Below, piece after piece: positions 7,301 to 14,159 of a stretch of 64,000 nt of DNA. The notes below the pieces were generated by a model. It was not told where the DNA came from and searched no databases. It saw nothing but the letters and a program-made list of their open reading frames with translations. The DNA is taken from positions 29,772,189-29,836,188 of the forward strand of contig JAVMKO010000010.1 in assembly GCA_032164245.1 (NCBI GenBank), given 5' to 3'. The position numbers were made by a program, and so were the translations under genes. Each line of letters starts with the position of its first letter. The stretch's first letter is position 1. The stretch is from Sternotherus odoratus. Lineage: Eukaryota > Chordata > Testudines > Kinosternidae.

Positions 7301-10020
7301 CGCTCCAGCCCCCTGTGTCAAGAGGCGATTCTCCTGTGGGAATTCTGTATAGCCCACGCTATTCACCCGGTGGCCTCCTTCCTTCCCGGAATCCAGAACA
7401 CCCTGGCGGACCACCTCAGCAGATCCTTTATGACTCACGAGTGGTCCCTTCGGCCAGATGTCATCCGGCCGATTTTCCTGAGGTGGGGGTTTCCCCACAT
7501 CGATCTCTTCGCCTCCAGACAGAACAGGAAGTGCCTCCAGTTCTGCTCCTTTCGAGGCAGCTCCTGGGGATCCCTGACAGATGCCTTTCTCCTACCCTGG
7601 ACGGGGCACCTGTTCTACGCGTTCCCTCCGATCCCGCTTCTCCACAAGGTGATCCTGAAGATCAGACGGGACAGGGCACATGTCATCCTCATAGCCCCGG
7701 CCTGGCCCAGGCAATGCTGGTATGCGTCCCTCCTCCAGCTGTCCAGGGCCCCTCCCATCAGCCTCCCGCTGTGGCCAGACCTGATCTCCCAGGATCACGG
7801 TCGCCTCCTGCACCCGGACTTGCGGTCCCTTCACCTCACAGCGTGGCTACTCCATGGCTGAGAGGTCCTAAGCTCTTATGCTCAGCCGAGGTACAGAACG
7901 TCCTTCTGGGTAGTAGGAAACCATCCACCAGAAGTACCTATACCGCCAAGTGGACCCGTTTCTCTGCCTGGTGCACACAACATGACATCGTTCCAAGTGA
8001 GGCTACTATCCCACGCATATTGGACTACCTCTTAGGCCTCAGAAATCAGGGCCTTTCTACCTCTACTATCCGGGTCCACCTCGCTGCCATATCGGCTTTC
8101 CATCCGGGTCAGTCGAACCACTCAGTCTTCTCCGACCCTGTGGTATACCGTTTCCTTAAGGGTCTCGATAAGCTGTATCCGAACGTCAAGCGTCCCATTC
8201 CACCTTGGGATCTCAACCTTGTGCTCTCACGCCTCGCGATGCCCCCGTTCGAGCCCCTCGCCACGTGTTCCTTACTACACCTTTCCTGGAAGGTGGCATT
8301 CCTAGTAGCTATCACCTCGGCTCGTAGAGTGTCAGAGATCCGTGCACTGACCTCCGAGCCGCCCTACACTATCTTCCATAAGGACAAGGTTCAGCTACGT
8401 CCCCACCCAGCCTTCCTGCCTAAGGTGGTCTCTCCCTTCCATGTTAATCAAGACATTTGTCTCCCAGTCTTTTATCTTAAGCCACACACCTCTGGAAGGG
8501 AACAGCAATTACACACGTTGGACGTTAGGAGGGCTCTTGCTTTTTATTTAGATAGAACAAAGCAATTCAGGAAAACAACCCAACTTTTCGTGGCAGTTGC
8601 GGAGAGGATGAAGGGCCAGCCAGTTTCAGCCCAAAGGCTCTCCTCCTGGATTACCTCGTGCATTCACACCTGTTATGAACTCGCGGACAAGCCGCTTGAG
8701 AGAGTAACAGCACACTCCACGAGAGCGCAGGCGTCCTCTGCGGCCTTCCGGGAGGGAGTCCCTATTACGGACATCTGCAGGGCGGCTACCTGGTCCTCCG
8801 TCCATACCTTCGCCGCCCACTACGCCATAGTCCAGCAGACCAGGGACGATGCGGCGTTTGGGTCAGCGGTCTTACGATCAGCAATGGGTCAACCCGACCC
8901 CACCTCCTAGGTATTGCTTGCAGTCACCTATAGTGGAATGCATGTGAGCAATCACTCGAAGAAGAAAACAAGGTTACTTACCTGTAACTGTTGTTCTTCG
9001 AGATGTGTTGCTCACATCCATTCCAAACCCACCCTCCTTCCCCACTGTCGGTTTAGCCGGCAAAGAAGGAACGGAGGGCCAGACTGTGTCGCAGGGGTAC
9101 TTATAGAGTGCCGCAGTGGCGCCACTCCAGGGGGCTCCCTGCTCACCCAGTCTGCAGCTAGGGGAAAATCTACCCGGCAACCAGGCCCGCAGCGCGTGCC
9201 TAACCTATAGTGGAATGGATGTGAGCAACACATCTCGAAGAACAACAGTTACAGGTAAGTAACCTTGTTTTTTAGGTGTACAACATGACCTTGTACAGAA
9301 ATCATATCAGGCAGGCCTCTGAATACTGAGGTTGCAAATGGCATAGTACTCCCATTGTGTACAGTCCGAGACTGCATCTGCCTCCTAACCTTGAATGTAT
9401 CTGTCTCATAACTTTCAAACTTTCTTTTCCCACACTCGCCCACAGATGAATAACAAGTATGTCACAACCCCCCTGCCTCCTCCTCACGCCGTGCACCGCA
9501 GATAAGAAAGCGTAAAAAGAAAACGCGAACGCGCGATGAGATGTTCACTGAACTCGTGGAGAACTCGCGCGCTGAGGCAGCCCGCCAGACGGACTGGAGG
9601 GAAAGAATGATAGAGTCCAGGGATCGAGAGATTCAGGCAAGGGATCGAGAGATTCAGGCAAGGGATCAAGAGAGAGAGGAAAGGAAGCGAGAGAGAGAGG
9701 AAAGGAATCGAGAGAGGCAGGAATGGAGAGCCGCTGAACAAAAGAGGGTAGAACGTGAGGAAAGACGCATGGATGCTTTCCTCCGCATAATGGAGGACCA
9801 GAGCGACATGCTGCGATCTCTGGTGGAGCTGCAGCATGACCAAAGACCACCTCTGCAGCCCCTGTGTAACCACCTCCCCCCCTCCCCAACTCCCATAGCT
9901 TCCCCACCCAGACGCGGGTTGAGAACACGGGGGGGCAAGCTCCGTGGGCCGCTCCACTCTACCCCACAAGCCAGCAGAAGCAGCAGCAGCAGCAGGCTGA
10001 CATTCTCGGAACACTTTTGA
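1303..10020 (+). CDS. Harbinger MYB/SANT-like DNA-binding protein, two exons
   Basis: Exon 1 is 1303-1852. The ATG at 1303 has a full GCCGCC Kozak context and the exon ends at a strong donor (G|GTAAGT, phase 1). Residues 27-115 or so form a MYB/SANT-like trihelix: Trp-rich start (APAWSTREVLDLIAIWG), then CRVKIKELRQSFQKAKEANG and CRFYNELNAI. An acidic stretch follows. Exon 2 probably starts at 9446 after CCCACAG and runs to the TGA at 10018-10020. It holds a basic patch (RKRKKKTRTR) and a long charged coiled coil of Arg/Glu repeats. In Harbinger transposons this protein helps import the nuclease and bind the ends. In the phase set by exon 1 a TAA occurs at 9451-9453, so this copy may be broken. 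An AATAAA is at 10163. The intron contains the DIRS. Confidence 0.75.
1964..2327 (-). CDS. Last exon of an unrecognised antisense gene inside the Harbinger
   Basis: I do not recognise the family. The minus-strand frame runs from tandem splice acceptors (AGCAG, exon start at 2327 or 2324) through about 120 codons to the TAG at 1966-1964. An AATAAA on the same strand lies at 1912-1907, about 50 nt after the stop. The protein is mixed in composition and unlike a random frame: it starts RKEYFAAGTLYLLTNCSPYL and ends with an amphipathic, acidic C-terminus (DLWSIPEYIDKLFE). The acceptor, long open frame, stop and nearby polyadenylation signal together look like a real terminal exon. The acceptor phase needs one base to complete a codon, which does not fit the phase-0 donor at 2863, so an intermediate exon or a decayed site is possible. 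Confidence 0.5.
2360..2725. repeat. Tandem repeat, about 90 bp x 4, with C-runs
   Basis: The block CCCGTAGCGGTAGCTAGCAG recurs at about 2396 (diverged), 2490, 2582 and 2672. Each copy is followed by GGGAATCTGAGCAGTCTGCA and a run of 10-18 C. The array lies in the presumed intron of the antisense Harbinger gene. Copy length varies mostly in the C-run. Confidence 0.85.
2864..2959 (-). CDS. Exon of the antisense Harbinger gene, downstream half (split by DIRS)
   Basis: On the minus strand the frame is open from the DIRS boundary at 2959 to an ATG codon at 2866-2864, directly followed by a perfect donor GTAAGT (2863-2858). The encoded 32 residues (starting LTDKLSENSEHL, ending ITVQPAM) are in the same frame as the open segment at 9461-9270 on the other side of the DIRS. 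The inserted DIRS therefore appears to have split one exon. The function is unknown. Confidence 0.55.
2960..3145 (+). repeat. Left inverted terminal repeat of the DIRS
   Basis: It starts TTCTTCTTCGAGTGATTGCT. From about 2978 to 3140 it is the reverse complement of roughly 9045-9213, with scattered mismatches. A decayed relative of the same terminal repeat occurs alone at 61090-61265. Confidence 0.85.
3496..5943 (+). CDS. DIRS ORF1, gag-like protein with an RS-repeat domain
   Basis: I chose the ATG at 3496; the frame is open upstream to 3388 but has no earlier ATG. The protein is 815 aa. The N-terminal part is Pro/Arg rich. Residues of about 140-410 form an Arg/Ser domain resembling SR splicing factors and include three 55-residue tandem repeats. 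A conserved gag-like domain follows (about 495-770, starting LDLSSYQHLLQTVAKNMNLP), and the tail is basic and Gly/Gln rich. ORF1 products of such elements are thought to bind the RNA and form particles; that role is inferred from position. The stop TGA is at 5941-5943, and the RT frame overlaps the end in the +1 frame. Confidence 0.8.
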   Translation: MEAAPDSSAAPDPAPKPPRAKPRHRSRSPSTKRKRSAQLRPAPDRVQPSVPVPRPQPSPGSRPEEEPPAPAPLTPAPQEAPSSPVPVVLPLGVPTPQQLPSTMEACTAARGLLAGDAPQQQVRSTGRPPMTEAEIACRSPAGHGHRSISRRRPDSRQRSPARLRSQSRRRKELRPCSRSPPGRSRHSRSGRRSESRHPGKGRSYSRHRSHSRHRSLSWRRDRPRRRSTSRSASRHCSSSRHRTPSRRRRSSRYRSSSRHRDSPRRHRSGSHDSSDGHHTARYRSRSPRHRECREQHRTPSRRRRSSRYRSSSRHRDSPRRHHSGSHDSSDGHHTARYRSRSPRHWECRERHRTPSRRRRSPRYRSSSRHRDFPRRHRSGSHDSSDGHLTARHRSRSPWHRERRESASTRAPRSAGPVQVTQNPAWSEWAAWGYDRPRETQSEPGFPVSSEGPVDVLAGPSSAVQPSTVRSPMEPGPYASPVGVEAVAGTSSTSPPALDLSSYQHLLQTVAKNMNLPLEEVPVVDDPVTTMLTKGTPARVAVPFINTIKLHTAVIWKTPASISPTARGVEKRYFVPAKGYEYLYVHPTPSSLVVDSVNNKERHGQEAQVPKAKEAKRLDHFGRKVYSSGGLQLRVANHQALLSRHHFDTVEALTKFETALPQEGKQEFRALLLQSRDISRHALQAALDSADSAARTMASGIALRRAAWLSSSNLAPAMPFKIQDLPFEGQSLFSEDTDARLQALKDRGVTLKGLGMHTPGPQRRPFIPPCRKFFPPARPPQDSSLRRSRPYRRRQGPRQGGKQQGSKPSQGPKSNF
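4216..4710 (+). repeat. 165-bp tandem repeat x 3 inside DIRS ORF1
   Basis: CACCG(A/G)ACCCCGTCGCGGCG begins copies at 4216, 4381 and 4546, an exact 165-bp (55-codon) period. Because the unit is a multiple of three, the reading frame is preserved. Each unit encodes an RS-rich segment ending in SHDSSDGH and RSRSP motifs. Confidence 0.92.
5822..7861 (+). CDS. DIRS reverse transcriptase / RNase H polyprotein
   Basis: The frame is +1 relative to ORF1, has no stop back to at least 5822, and ends at the TGA at 7859-7861. The start is undetermined, so expression may need frameshifting or an internal start. Recognisable in order: RT fingers (KAKGGLRPILDLRELN), motif A (FAALDMKDAYFHV), motif B (PFGLSTAPRVFTK), motif C with the YLDDWLI catalytic Asp pair near 6590, and LLNREKS. 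The RNase H region follows, with TDASSLGWG and LTDNTTAQYYIN carrying acidic residues. The C-terminal region (DLFASRQNRKC to AWPRQCWY) is conserved in DIRS polyproteins. No stop or frameshift interrupts it. Confidence 0.9.
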   Translation, partial: RARPRTPPSGEAAPTAGGKGLGRAGNNKALSLPRGPNPTFDGAPGGSSPIINLDPPFGDRLSYFRRAWSDITSDQWVLRTVEVGYSLQLSSTPPTHPPSSSLFRDPSHEQLLVQEVRSLLALGAIEPVPQEFRGKGFYSRYFLIPKAKGGLRPILDLRELNTYMIRFKFRMATLGTIIPSLDPGDWFAALDMKDAYFHVSIKPSHRRYLRFLVAGEHYQFAVLPFGLSTAPRVFTKCMAVVAAFLRRRGVHLYPYLDDWLIRGTSRDQVSAHVRLVISTFDRLGILLNREKSTREPTQNIEFIGALLDSTVARASLPQPRFLTIQSAIRQLRNCPMTTVKVFLSLLGHMASCTHVIQHARLRLRPLQSWLAVAYRPRRDSMDALLSIPRATLSALAWWEDQDNVCQGVPFLPPSPSMSLVTDASSLGWGAHLGKLRTQGRWSESDLYLHINIRELRAVRLACQAFRDTLRGHCVAVLTDNTTAQYYINKQGGARSSPLCQEAILLWEFCIAHAIHPVASFLPGIQNTLADHLSRSFMTHEWSLRPDVIRPIFLRWGFPHIDLFASRQNRKCLQFCSFRGSSWGSLTDAFLLPWTGHLFYAFPPIPLLHKVILKIRRDRAHVILIAPAWPRQCWYASLLQLSRAPPISLPLWPDLISQDHGRLLHPDLRSLHLTAWLLHG
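7714..8910 (+). CDS. DIRS tyrosine recombinase (integrase)
   Basis: The first in-frame ATG is at 7714, giving 398 aa; the frame is open upstream to about 7315 and overlaps the RT ORF. The N-terminal core-binding part (RKPSTRSTYTAKWTRFSAWC, then STSTIRVHLAAISAFH) is followed by the catalytic domain. The catalytic residues are visible: Arg in TSARRVSEIRAL, His-x-x-Arg in AHSTRAQAS, and the nucleophile Tyr in FAAHYAIV. This enzyme family inserts circular element DNA by recombination, which explains the absence of a target duplication. The stop TAG is at 8908-8910, just before the internal complementary region. Confidence 0.9.
   Translation: MLVCVPPPAVQGPSHQPPAVARPDLPGSRSPPAPGLAVPSPHSVATPWLRGPKLLCSAEVQNVLLGSRKPSTRSTYTAKWTRFSAWCTQHDIVPSEATIPRILDYLLGLRNQGLSTSTIRVHLAAISAFHPGQSNHSVFSDPVVYRFLKGLDKLYPNVKRPIPPWDLNLVLSRLAMPPFEPLATCSLLHLSWKVAFLVAITSARRVSEIRALTSEPPYTIFHKDKVQLRPHPAFLPKVVSPFHVNQDICLPVFYLKPHTSGREQQLHTLDVRRALAFYLDRTKQFRKTTQLFVAVAERMKGQPVSAQRLSSWITSCIHTCYELADKPLERVTAHSTRAQASSAAFREGVPITDICRAATWSSVHTFAAHYAIVQQTRDDAAFGSAVLRSAMGQPDPTS
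8931..9269 (+). repeat. DIRS internal complementary region and right terminal repeat
   Basis: Positions 8931-8966 are the reverse complement of the element's left tip (2960-2996). The next part, to about 9020, is the reverse complement of the right tip (9195-9269). This arrangement is thought to template circle formation in DIRS. The remainder is the right inverted terminal repeat. Confidence 0.85.
9270..9461 (-). CDS. Exon of the antisense Harbinger gene, upstream half (split by DIRS)
   Basis: The minus-strand frame is open from 9461 (a TGA lies just upstream) to the DIRS edge at 9270, about 64 codons. It includes VGECGKRKFESYETDTFKV and SVFRGLPDMISVQ. Codon 9272-9270 is directly in register with 2959-2957 beyond the DIRS. 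There is no clear ATG at the start of the frame, so an upstream exon or a start at an internal Met is possible. It overlaps the MYB-like exon 2 acceptor on the opposite strand. I do not recognise the family. Confidence 0.5.
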
Positions 10021-10162
10021 AAGCTGCTGAGTCTTGCCAACCCCTCCTCTCCACCCTTCCCACCCCCCCCCCCTCCTTTGCCCGCTCCTCCCCACTGCGA
10101 CTGCCGGTTTCCCTCCAGGATACCAGGACAGTGATCCCCTGTATTTGTATTTCCGAGTAACC

Positions 10163-10201
10163 AATAAAGGAACCATGATTTTTCAAACAGTGATTTTATT
10201 T
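10163..10201. promoter_or_regulatory. Facing polyadenylation signals of the two Harbinger genes
   Basis: AATAAA on + (10163-10168) serves the MYB-like gene. AATAAA on - (10201-10196) serves the nuclease. The convergent genes end within about 40 bp of each other. Confidence 0.65.
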
Positions 10202-10301
10202 TCTCTGCAAGCATGGGGAGGGGGGAGGGAAAGCATGGGGAGGGGGGAGGGAAAGAGGGTTCAAGGGCAGCAGGCTTAGAGCACAGCAAGGGAGCAGATT
10301 C

Positions 10302-11635
10302 TCAAACGCCATCTCGGGCACTCATAAAACTGTCTTTCAAGGTGTCCCTGAGGCGCAGGGCCTCACGGTGGGCTCTTTTACTTTCCCTGCTGTGTGGCTG
10401 CTCATAAGTAGCAGAAAGTAAATTTGCCTCTGCCTCCCAGTCCGCCATAAACGTTTCCCCCTTGCTCTCACAGATATTGTGGAGCACAGAGCAAGCAGCA
10501 ATAACAATGGGGATATTTCTCTCGCGGATGTCTGAGCGAATCAGTAAGGAACGCCATCTCCCCTTCAAGCGGCCAAATGCACATTCTACGGCCATTCTGC
10601 ACTTGCTCAGCCTGTAGTTGAACAGCTCCTGACCCCTGTCCAGGGCTCCTGTGTAGGGCTTCATAAGCCAGGGCATTAGGGGGTAGGCTGGGTCCCCAAT
10701 GATCACGATCGGCATTTCGACCCCCCCCCCCCACAGAAATTTTCTGGTCGGAGAAGAAAGTGCCTTGCTGCAGCTGTCTAAAAACCCTAGAGTTCCTGAA
10801 CACTCGAGCGTCATGAAGCTTTCCCGGCCACCCCACGTACAGGTCGGTGAAACGTCCGTTGTGGTCAACCACTGCTTGCATGACCATTGAGTAATATCCC
10901 TTCCGGTTTCTATACTCGGCAGCCTCGTGGTCCGGTGCCAGGATAGGGATATGAGTCCCATCTATAGCCCCACCACAGTTAGGGAATCCCATGGCGGCAA
11001 AGCCATCTATTGTGGCTTGCAGGTTTCCGAGGTTTATAACCCGGTGTAGCAGCCGCTCGACGATTGCCCTGCTTACTTGCATCACAGCAAAGCCCACTGT
11101 AGACCTACCCACCCCAAACTGATTCGCCACTGACCGGTAGCTGTCTGGCGTTGCAAGCTTCCAGAGGGCTATCGCCACTCGCTTCTCCACTGTAAGGGCC
11201 GCTCTCATTTTGGTATTCCTGCGCCCAGTCACAAAGTTCCATGAACGTGCCCTTTCGCATGCTGAAGTTTCTGAGCCACTGGGAGTCATCCCAGACCTGC
11301 AGCACTATGCGGTCCCACCAGTCCGTGCTTGTTTCCCTGGCCCAGAATCGGCGTTCGATGGCATGAGCCTGTCCCATTGCCACCATTTTTGACAGATTGT
11401 CAGTCACCCTACTTGCAAAAACGGCAGTGTCCCTGTCGTCCCCGCTGTGCACGTCAGTGTCCCTGTCGTCCCCGCTGTCCTCGTCCATCTCCTCCTCACT
11501 GTCGTCGGGTTCCAGAAAGCGCGGTTCTCCCCGGATCACATTCCTCCTCTGCAGACGGTGCAGCAGGAACTCTGCAACCGTGATCGAGGTCCTCACAACA
11601 GCCATTACTGCAGCCGTGGTGTCAGCGGGCTCCAT
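10302..11635 (-). pseudogene. HARBI1-like Harbinger nuclease (DDE transposase), two frameshifts
   Basis: The minus-strand frame starts at the ATG at 11635 (MEPADTTAAVMAVV) and ends at 10302, spread over three frames. The first frame carries the acidic N-terminus and FSMRKGTFMELCDW. Near 11220-11235 the match moves to a second frame (NTKMRAALTVEKRVAIALWK, then the helix-turn-helix-like region and the first catalytic Asp in GGAIDGTHIPI). At the C-run at 10721-10734 it moves to a third frame with the second Asp (VIIGDPAYPL) and the Glu (RMAVECAFGRLKG). The catalytic triad is therefore intact but split. The family cuts and pastes Harbinger DNA together with the MYB-like partner. Confidence 0.88.
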
Positions 11636-11997
11636 GCTTGCAATGCTATGGCGTTAGCACGGTGGAGAAAGGGCGCAAATTATGGGATGCCTACCCACAG
11701 GGCACCGCTTGTAATGGGGGTGGGCGGCGCGGAAAAAGGGCGCGAAATTTGGAAATGCCTACCCACAGTGCAGCACTCGAAATGGTGCCTGCTGGGGGAT
11801 CAGGGAACTGTGGGATAGGTACCCAGAGTGCAACGCTCGTCATGTCGACGCCTGCAAAAGTTTTGCGGACAGACACTGTCGACTTGCTGTGCTTAGCTGT
11901 GCCTAGTGAAGACACACAACATTGACTGTATACCGTCGCGTTCACAACATCGACATAAAGAAAATCGAACTACTGCTGTAGTGAAGACATACCCTAA

Positions 11998-12795
11998 GAT
12001 TGTAACTTGTTGGGGGCATAGTTCGTTTGCTGTGGATGGGCCCTTGAGAAGCACTCACTCTCCTGTCCCTCCCCCTGTATCCAGATAGGTAAAGGACGGG
12101 GCTGCTGACTTTAACAGAGTGCAAGGTTCATCAAGGCTCTGCTGATGTTGTGAGGAGAACTGTTGATTTAGGACTTTCAACAGAAAAACTGACAACTGGC
12201 ATTGGGGGGAAATGAAAAGGAACCTTTTAGAGAATGGATTGGACTTTTTAAATGGCCCTGCTGTTTTGAATGTATTGTTGATTTATTGGCACTGAGATTA
12301 GTTGAATTTTAGTTGAATTTTGAATGATAGCATCTAGCAGAAGGATTACAAGTTAACATTGGATGAAAGGGTTATCTGATCTTGGATTTAAGAGCTGTAG
12401 ATAGCATTTTGATCCCTTTCTTTCTTAGGAAATTCTTGGTATATTAGCAATATGGCTGGTGACCTTGACATTGATTGGTGATATTTTATACTGTGTGCTT
12501 ATGAATGTTATTAGCTAGCATCCACTAAGTTCATTTTTCTGTTTTATTTCTCAACAAAAATTGTGTATGTATGTGTATATATTTAAATCAGACCTTATCA
12601 TGGAAACTGCACCAAAGGATGAAGTGGGTTACAAATAAGAAGCTAATGAAGACAGAGAGAATGAACATGGAGAATCCTGAATAGTTAAATTTTCATTAAA
12701 CTTAGAAGCTTTTTTCCCCCTCGTTAATAGATGTATGAAACCTTCTACCCAAGATCTGTTTTGTTACTCTAACTTATGCCTGTATTAAATGGCAG
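11998..12795. other. Intergenic or HYKK 5' intron, no gene seen
   Basis: AT-rich unique-looking sequence between the Harbinger and the Tigger-like element. HYKK should have a non-coding 5' exon somewhere upstream, but I cannot place one here with confidence. Confidence 0.4.
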
Positions 12796-12889
12796 TACAG
12801 TAAACCCTCGATTTAACGGACCCCGATTTAACGGACTTCGGATGCAACGGACAAAATTTCCGATGCATCCGAAATCCGTTATTCGGGGG

Positions 12890-13945
12890 CTCCCGGCGGG
12901 CGAGTGGACAGCTCCCGCCGGGCTCCCCGCAGCGGGGAGCCGGGCGGGAGCTGTCAACTCCCCCCCCCCCCCGGCTCCCTGCAGGGGGAACCGGGCGGGG
13001 GGGTTGACAGTTCCCGCCCGGTTCTCCGCTGCGGGGACCCGGGCGGGCGAGTTGACAGCTCCCGCCGGGCTCCCCACAGCGGGGAGCCCGGCGGGAGCTG
13101 TCAACTCTCCTCCCCCCCTCCCCCGCCCGGCTCCCTGCAGGGGGAGCTGGGCGGGGAGGGTTGACATTTTCCGCCGGGCTCCGGAGCTGTCAACTCCCCC
13201 CCCCCCCCGCCCGGCTCCCTGCAGGGGGAGCCGGGCGGGGGGGGGGGTTGACATTTCCCGCCGGGCTCCCCACAGCGGGGAGCCCGGCGGGAGCTGTCAA
13301 CTCCCCCCCCCCCCCCCGCCCGGCTCCCTGCAGTTGACAGCGGGGAGCCCGGCGGGAGCTGTCAACTCGCCCCCCCCCACCCGGCTCCCTGCAGGGGGAG
13401 CCGGGCGGGGGGCGTTGACAGTTCCCGCCCGGTTCTCCGCTGCGGGGACCCGGGCGGGCGAGTTGACAGCTCCCGCCGGGCTCCCCACAGCGGGGAGCCC
13501 GGCGGGAGCTGTCAACTCCCCCCCCCGCCTGGCTCCCTGCAGGGGGAGCCAGGCGAGGGGGGGGGGGTTGACAGTTCCCGCCGGGCTCTCCGCTGCGGGG
13601 AGCCGGGCGGGCGGGCTGACAGCTCCCGCCGGGCTCCCCACAGCGGGGAGCCCGGCGGGAGCTGTCAACTCCCCCCCCCCCGCTCCCTGCAGGGGGAGCC
13701 GGGCGAGGGGGGGGGTTGACAGTTCCCCCCGGCTCTCCGCTGCGGGGAGCGGGGGGGGGGGGTTTGACAGTTCCCGCCCGGCTCTCTGCTGCGGGGAGCC
13801 GGGCGGGCGACTTGACAGCTCCCGCCGGGCTCCCGGGAGCGGGAAGCCCGGCAGGAGCTGTCAACTACCCCCCCCCCCCCCCCAGCCGGGACCCGGGTGG
13901 GCGGGTTGACGGCTCCCGCCAGGGTCCCAGCAGCCGGGCTCCCGG
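12890..13945. repeat. GC-rich palindromic minisatellite
   Basis: Units built from GCGGGAGCTGTCAACT, a C-run, GGCTCCCTGCAGGGGGAGCC and GGGTTGACAG recur about a dozen times with variable C/G runs. Each unit is itself self-complementary. The open frames across it on both strands are low-complexity Pro/Gly products and are not genes. Confidence 0.9.
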
Positions 13946-13956
13946 CCGTGATAAAA

Positions 13957-14114
13957 GTAAAACCTTGACATAACGGACTAATTCGGGCGAGGGGGGTGTC
14001 TATTGTCAGCCGAAAGTCCATTATTTAATAATTTAAAAAAATTATTAAATAACGGACTTTCGGCTTTAACGGACACCCCCTCACCCGAATTAGTCCGTTA
14101 TATCGAGGTTTCAC
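13957..14114. repeat. Long inverted repeat (about 76-bp arms)
   Basis: The arm 13957-14033 is the reverse complement of 14039-14114 with few mismatches, around a 5-nt spacer. The arms contain AACGGACTAATTCGGG and its complement. The right arm is the end of the Tigger-like element, so the terminal portion was duplicated in inverted orientation. Confidence 0.85.
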
Positions 14115-14159
14115 TGTATACAGTTGAAATCTTCTCATCTGTTTTCTCCTAGATACACA

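Larger units (their letters stand above)
2960..9269 (+). mobile_element. Near-intact DIRS tyrosine-recombinase retrotransposon
   Basis: The element has the DIRS layout: left inverted terminal repeat, gag-like ORF, RT/RNase H ORF, tyrosine recombinase ORF, internal complementary region, right inverted terminal repeat. The left repeat (2960 to about 3145) returns in reverse complement at about 9045-9213 with few mismatches. The region 8931-8985 joins the complement of the left end (CTCGAAGAAG) to the complement of the right end (AAAACAAGGTTACTTAC), which fixes the element ends near 2960 and 9269. No target duplication is expected in DIRS and none is seen. All three large frames are open, which suggests a young insertion. 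It lies inside an exon of the antisense Harbinger gene. Confidence 0.88.
879..11994. mobile_element. PIF/Harbinger DNA transposon, full span, with a nested DIRS
   Basis: The left end reads GGGCATGTCTTCACTAC and the right end is its reverse complement with one mismatch (GTAGTGAAGACATACCC). Both ends are flanked by TAA (876-878 and 11995-11997), the 3-bp target duplication of PIF/Harbinger. Inside are the two genes expected of the superfamily, convergent: a MYB/SANT-like DNA-binding protein (+) and a DDE nuclease (-). There is also an extra antisense gene in the MYB-like intron. About 6.3 kb of the 11.1 kb is the DIRS at 2960-9269, so the original Harbinger was near 4.8 kb. The nuclease is frameshifted, so this copy is probably not autonomous now. 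Confidence 0.9.
12798..14116. mobile_element. Tigger/pogo-like non-autonomous DNA transposon with TA target
   Basis: The left end CAGTAAACCCTCGATTTAAC and the right end, whose reverse complement is CAGTGAAACCTCGATATAAC, form terminal inverted repeats. Both are flanked by TA (12796-12797 and 14117-14118), the Tc1/mariner target duplication. The CAGT..CCTCG..TAACGGAC ends resemble Tigger/pogo elements. There is no transposase frame; the interior is GC-rich tandem repeat plus a long terminal hairpin. Confidence 0.8.

Noticed and set aside
12776..13909. 377-codon open frame on + and several on - over the GC-rich block
   Set aside because: Low-complexity Pro/Gly/Ala product from a tandem repeat lacking stops; frames are open on both strands for the same reason.
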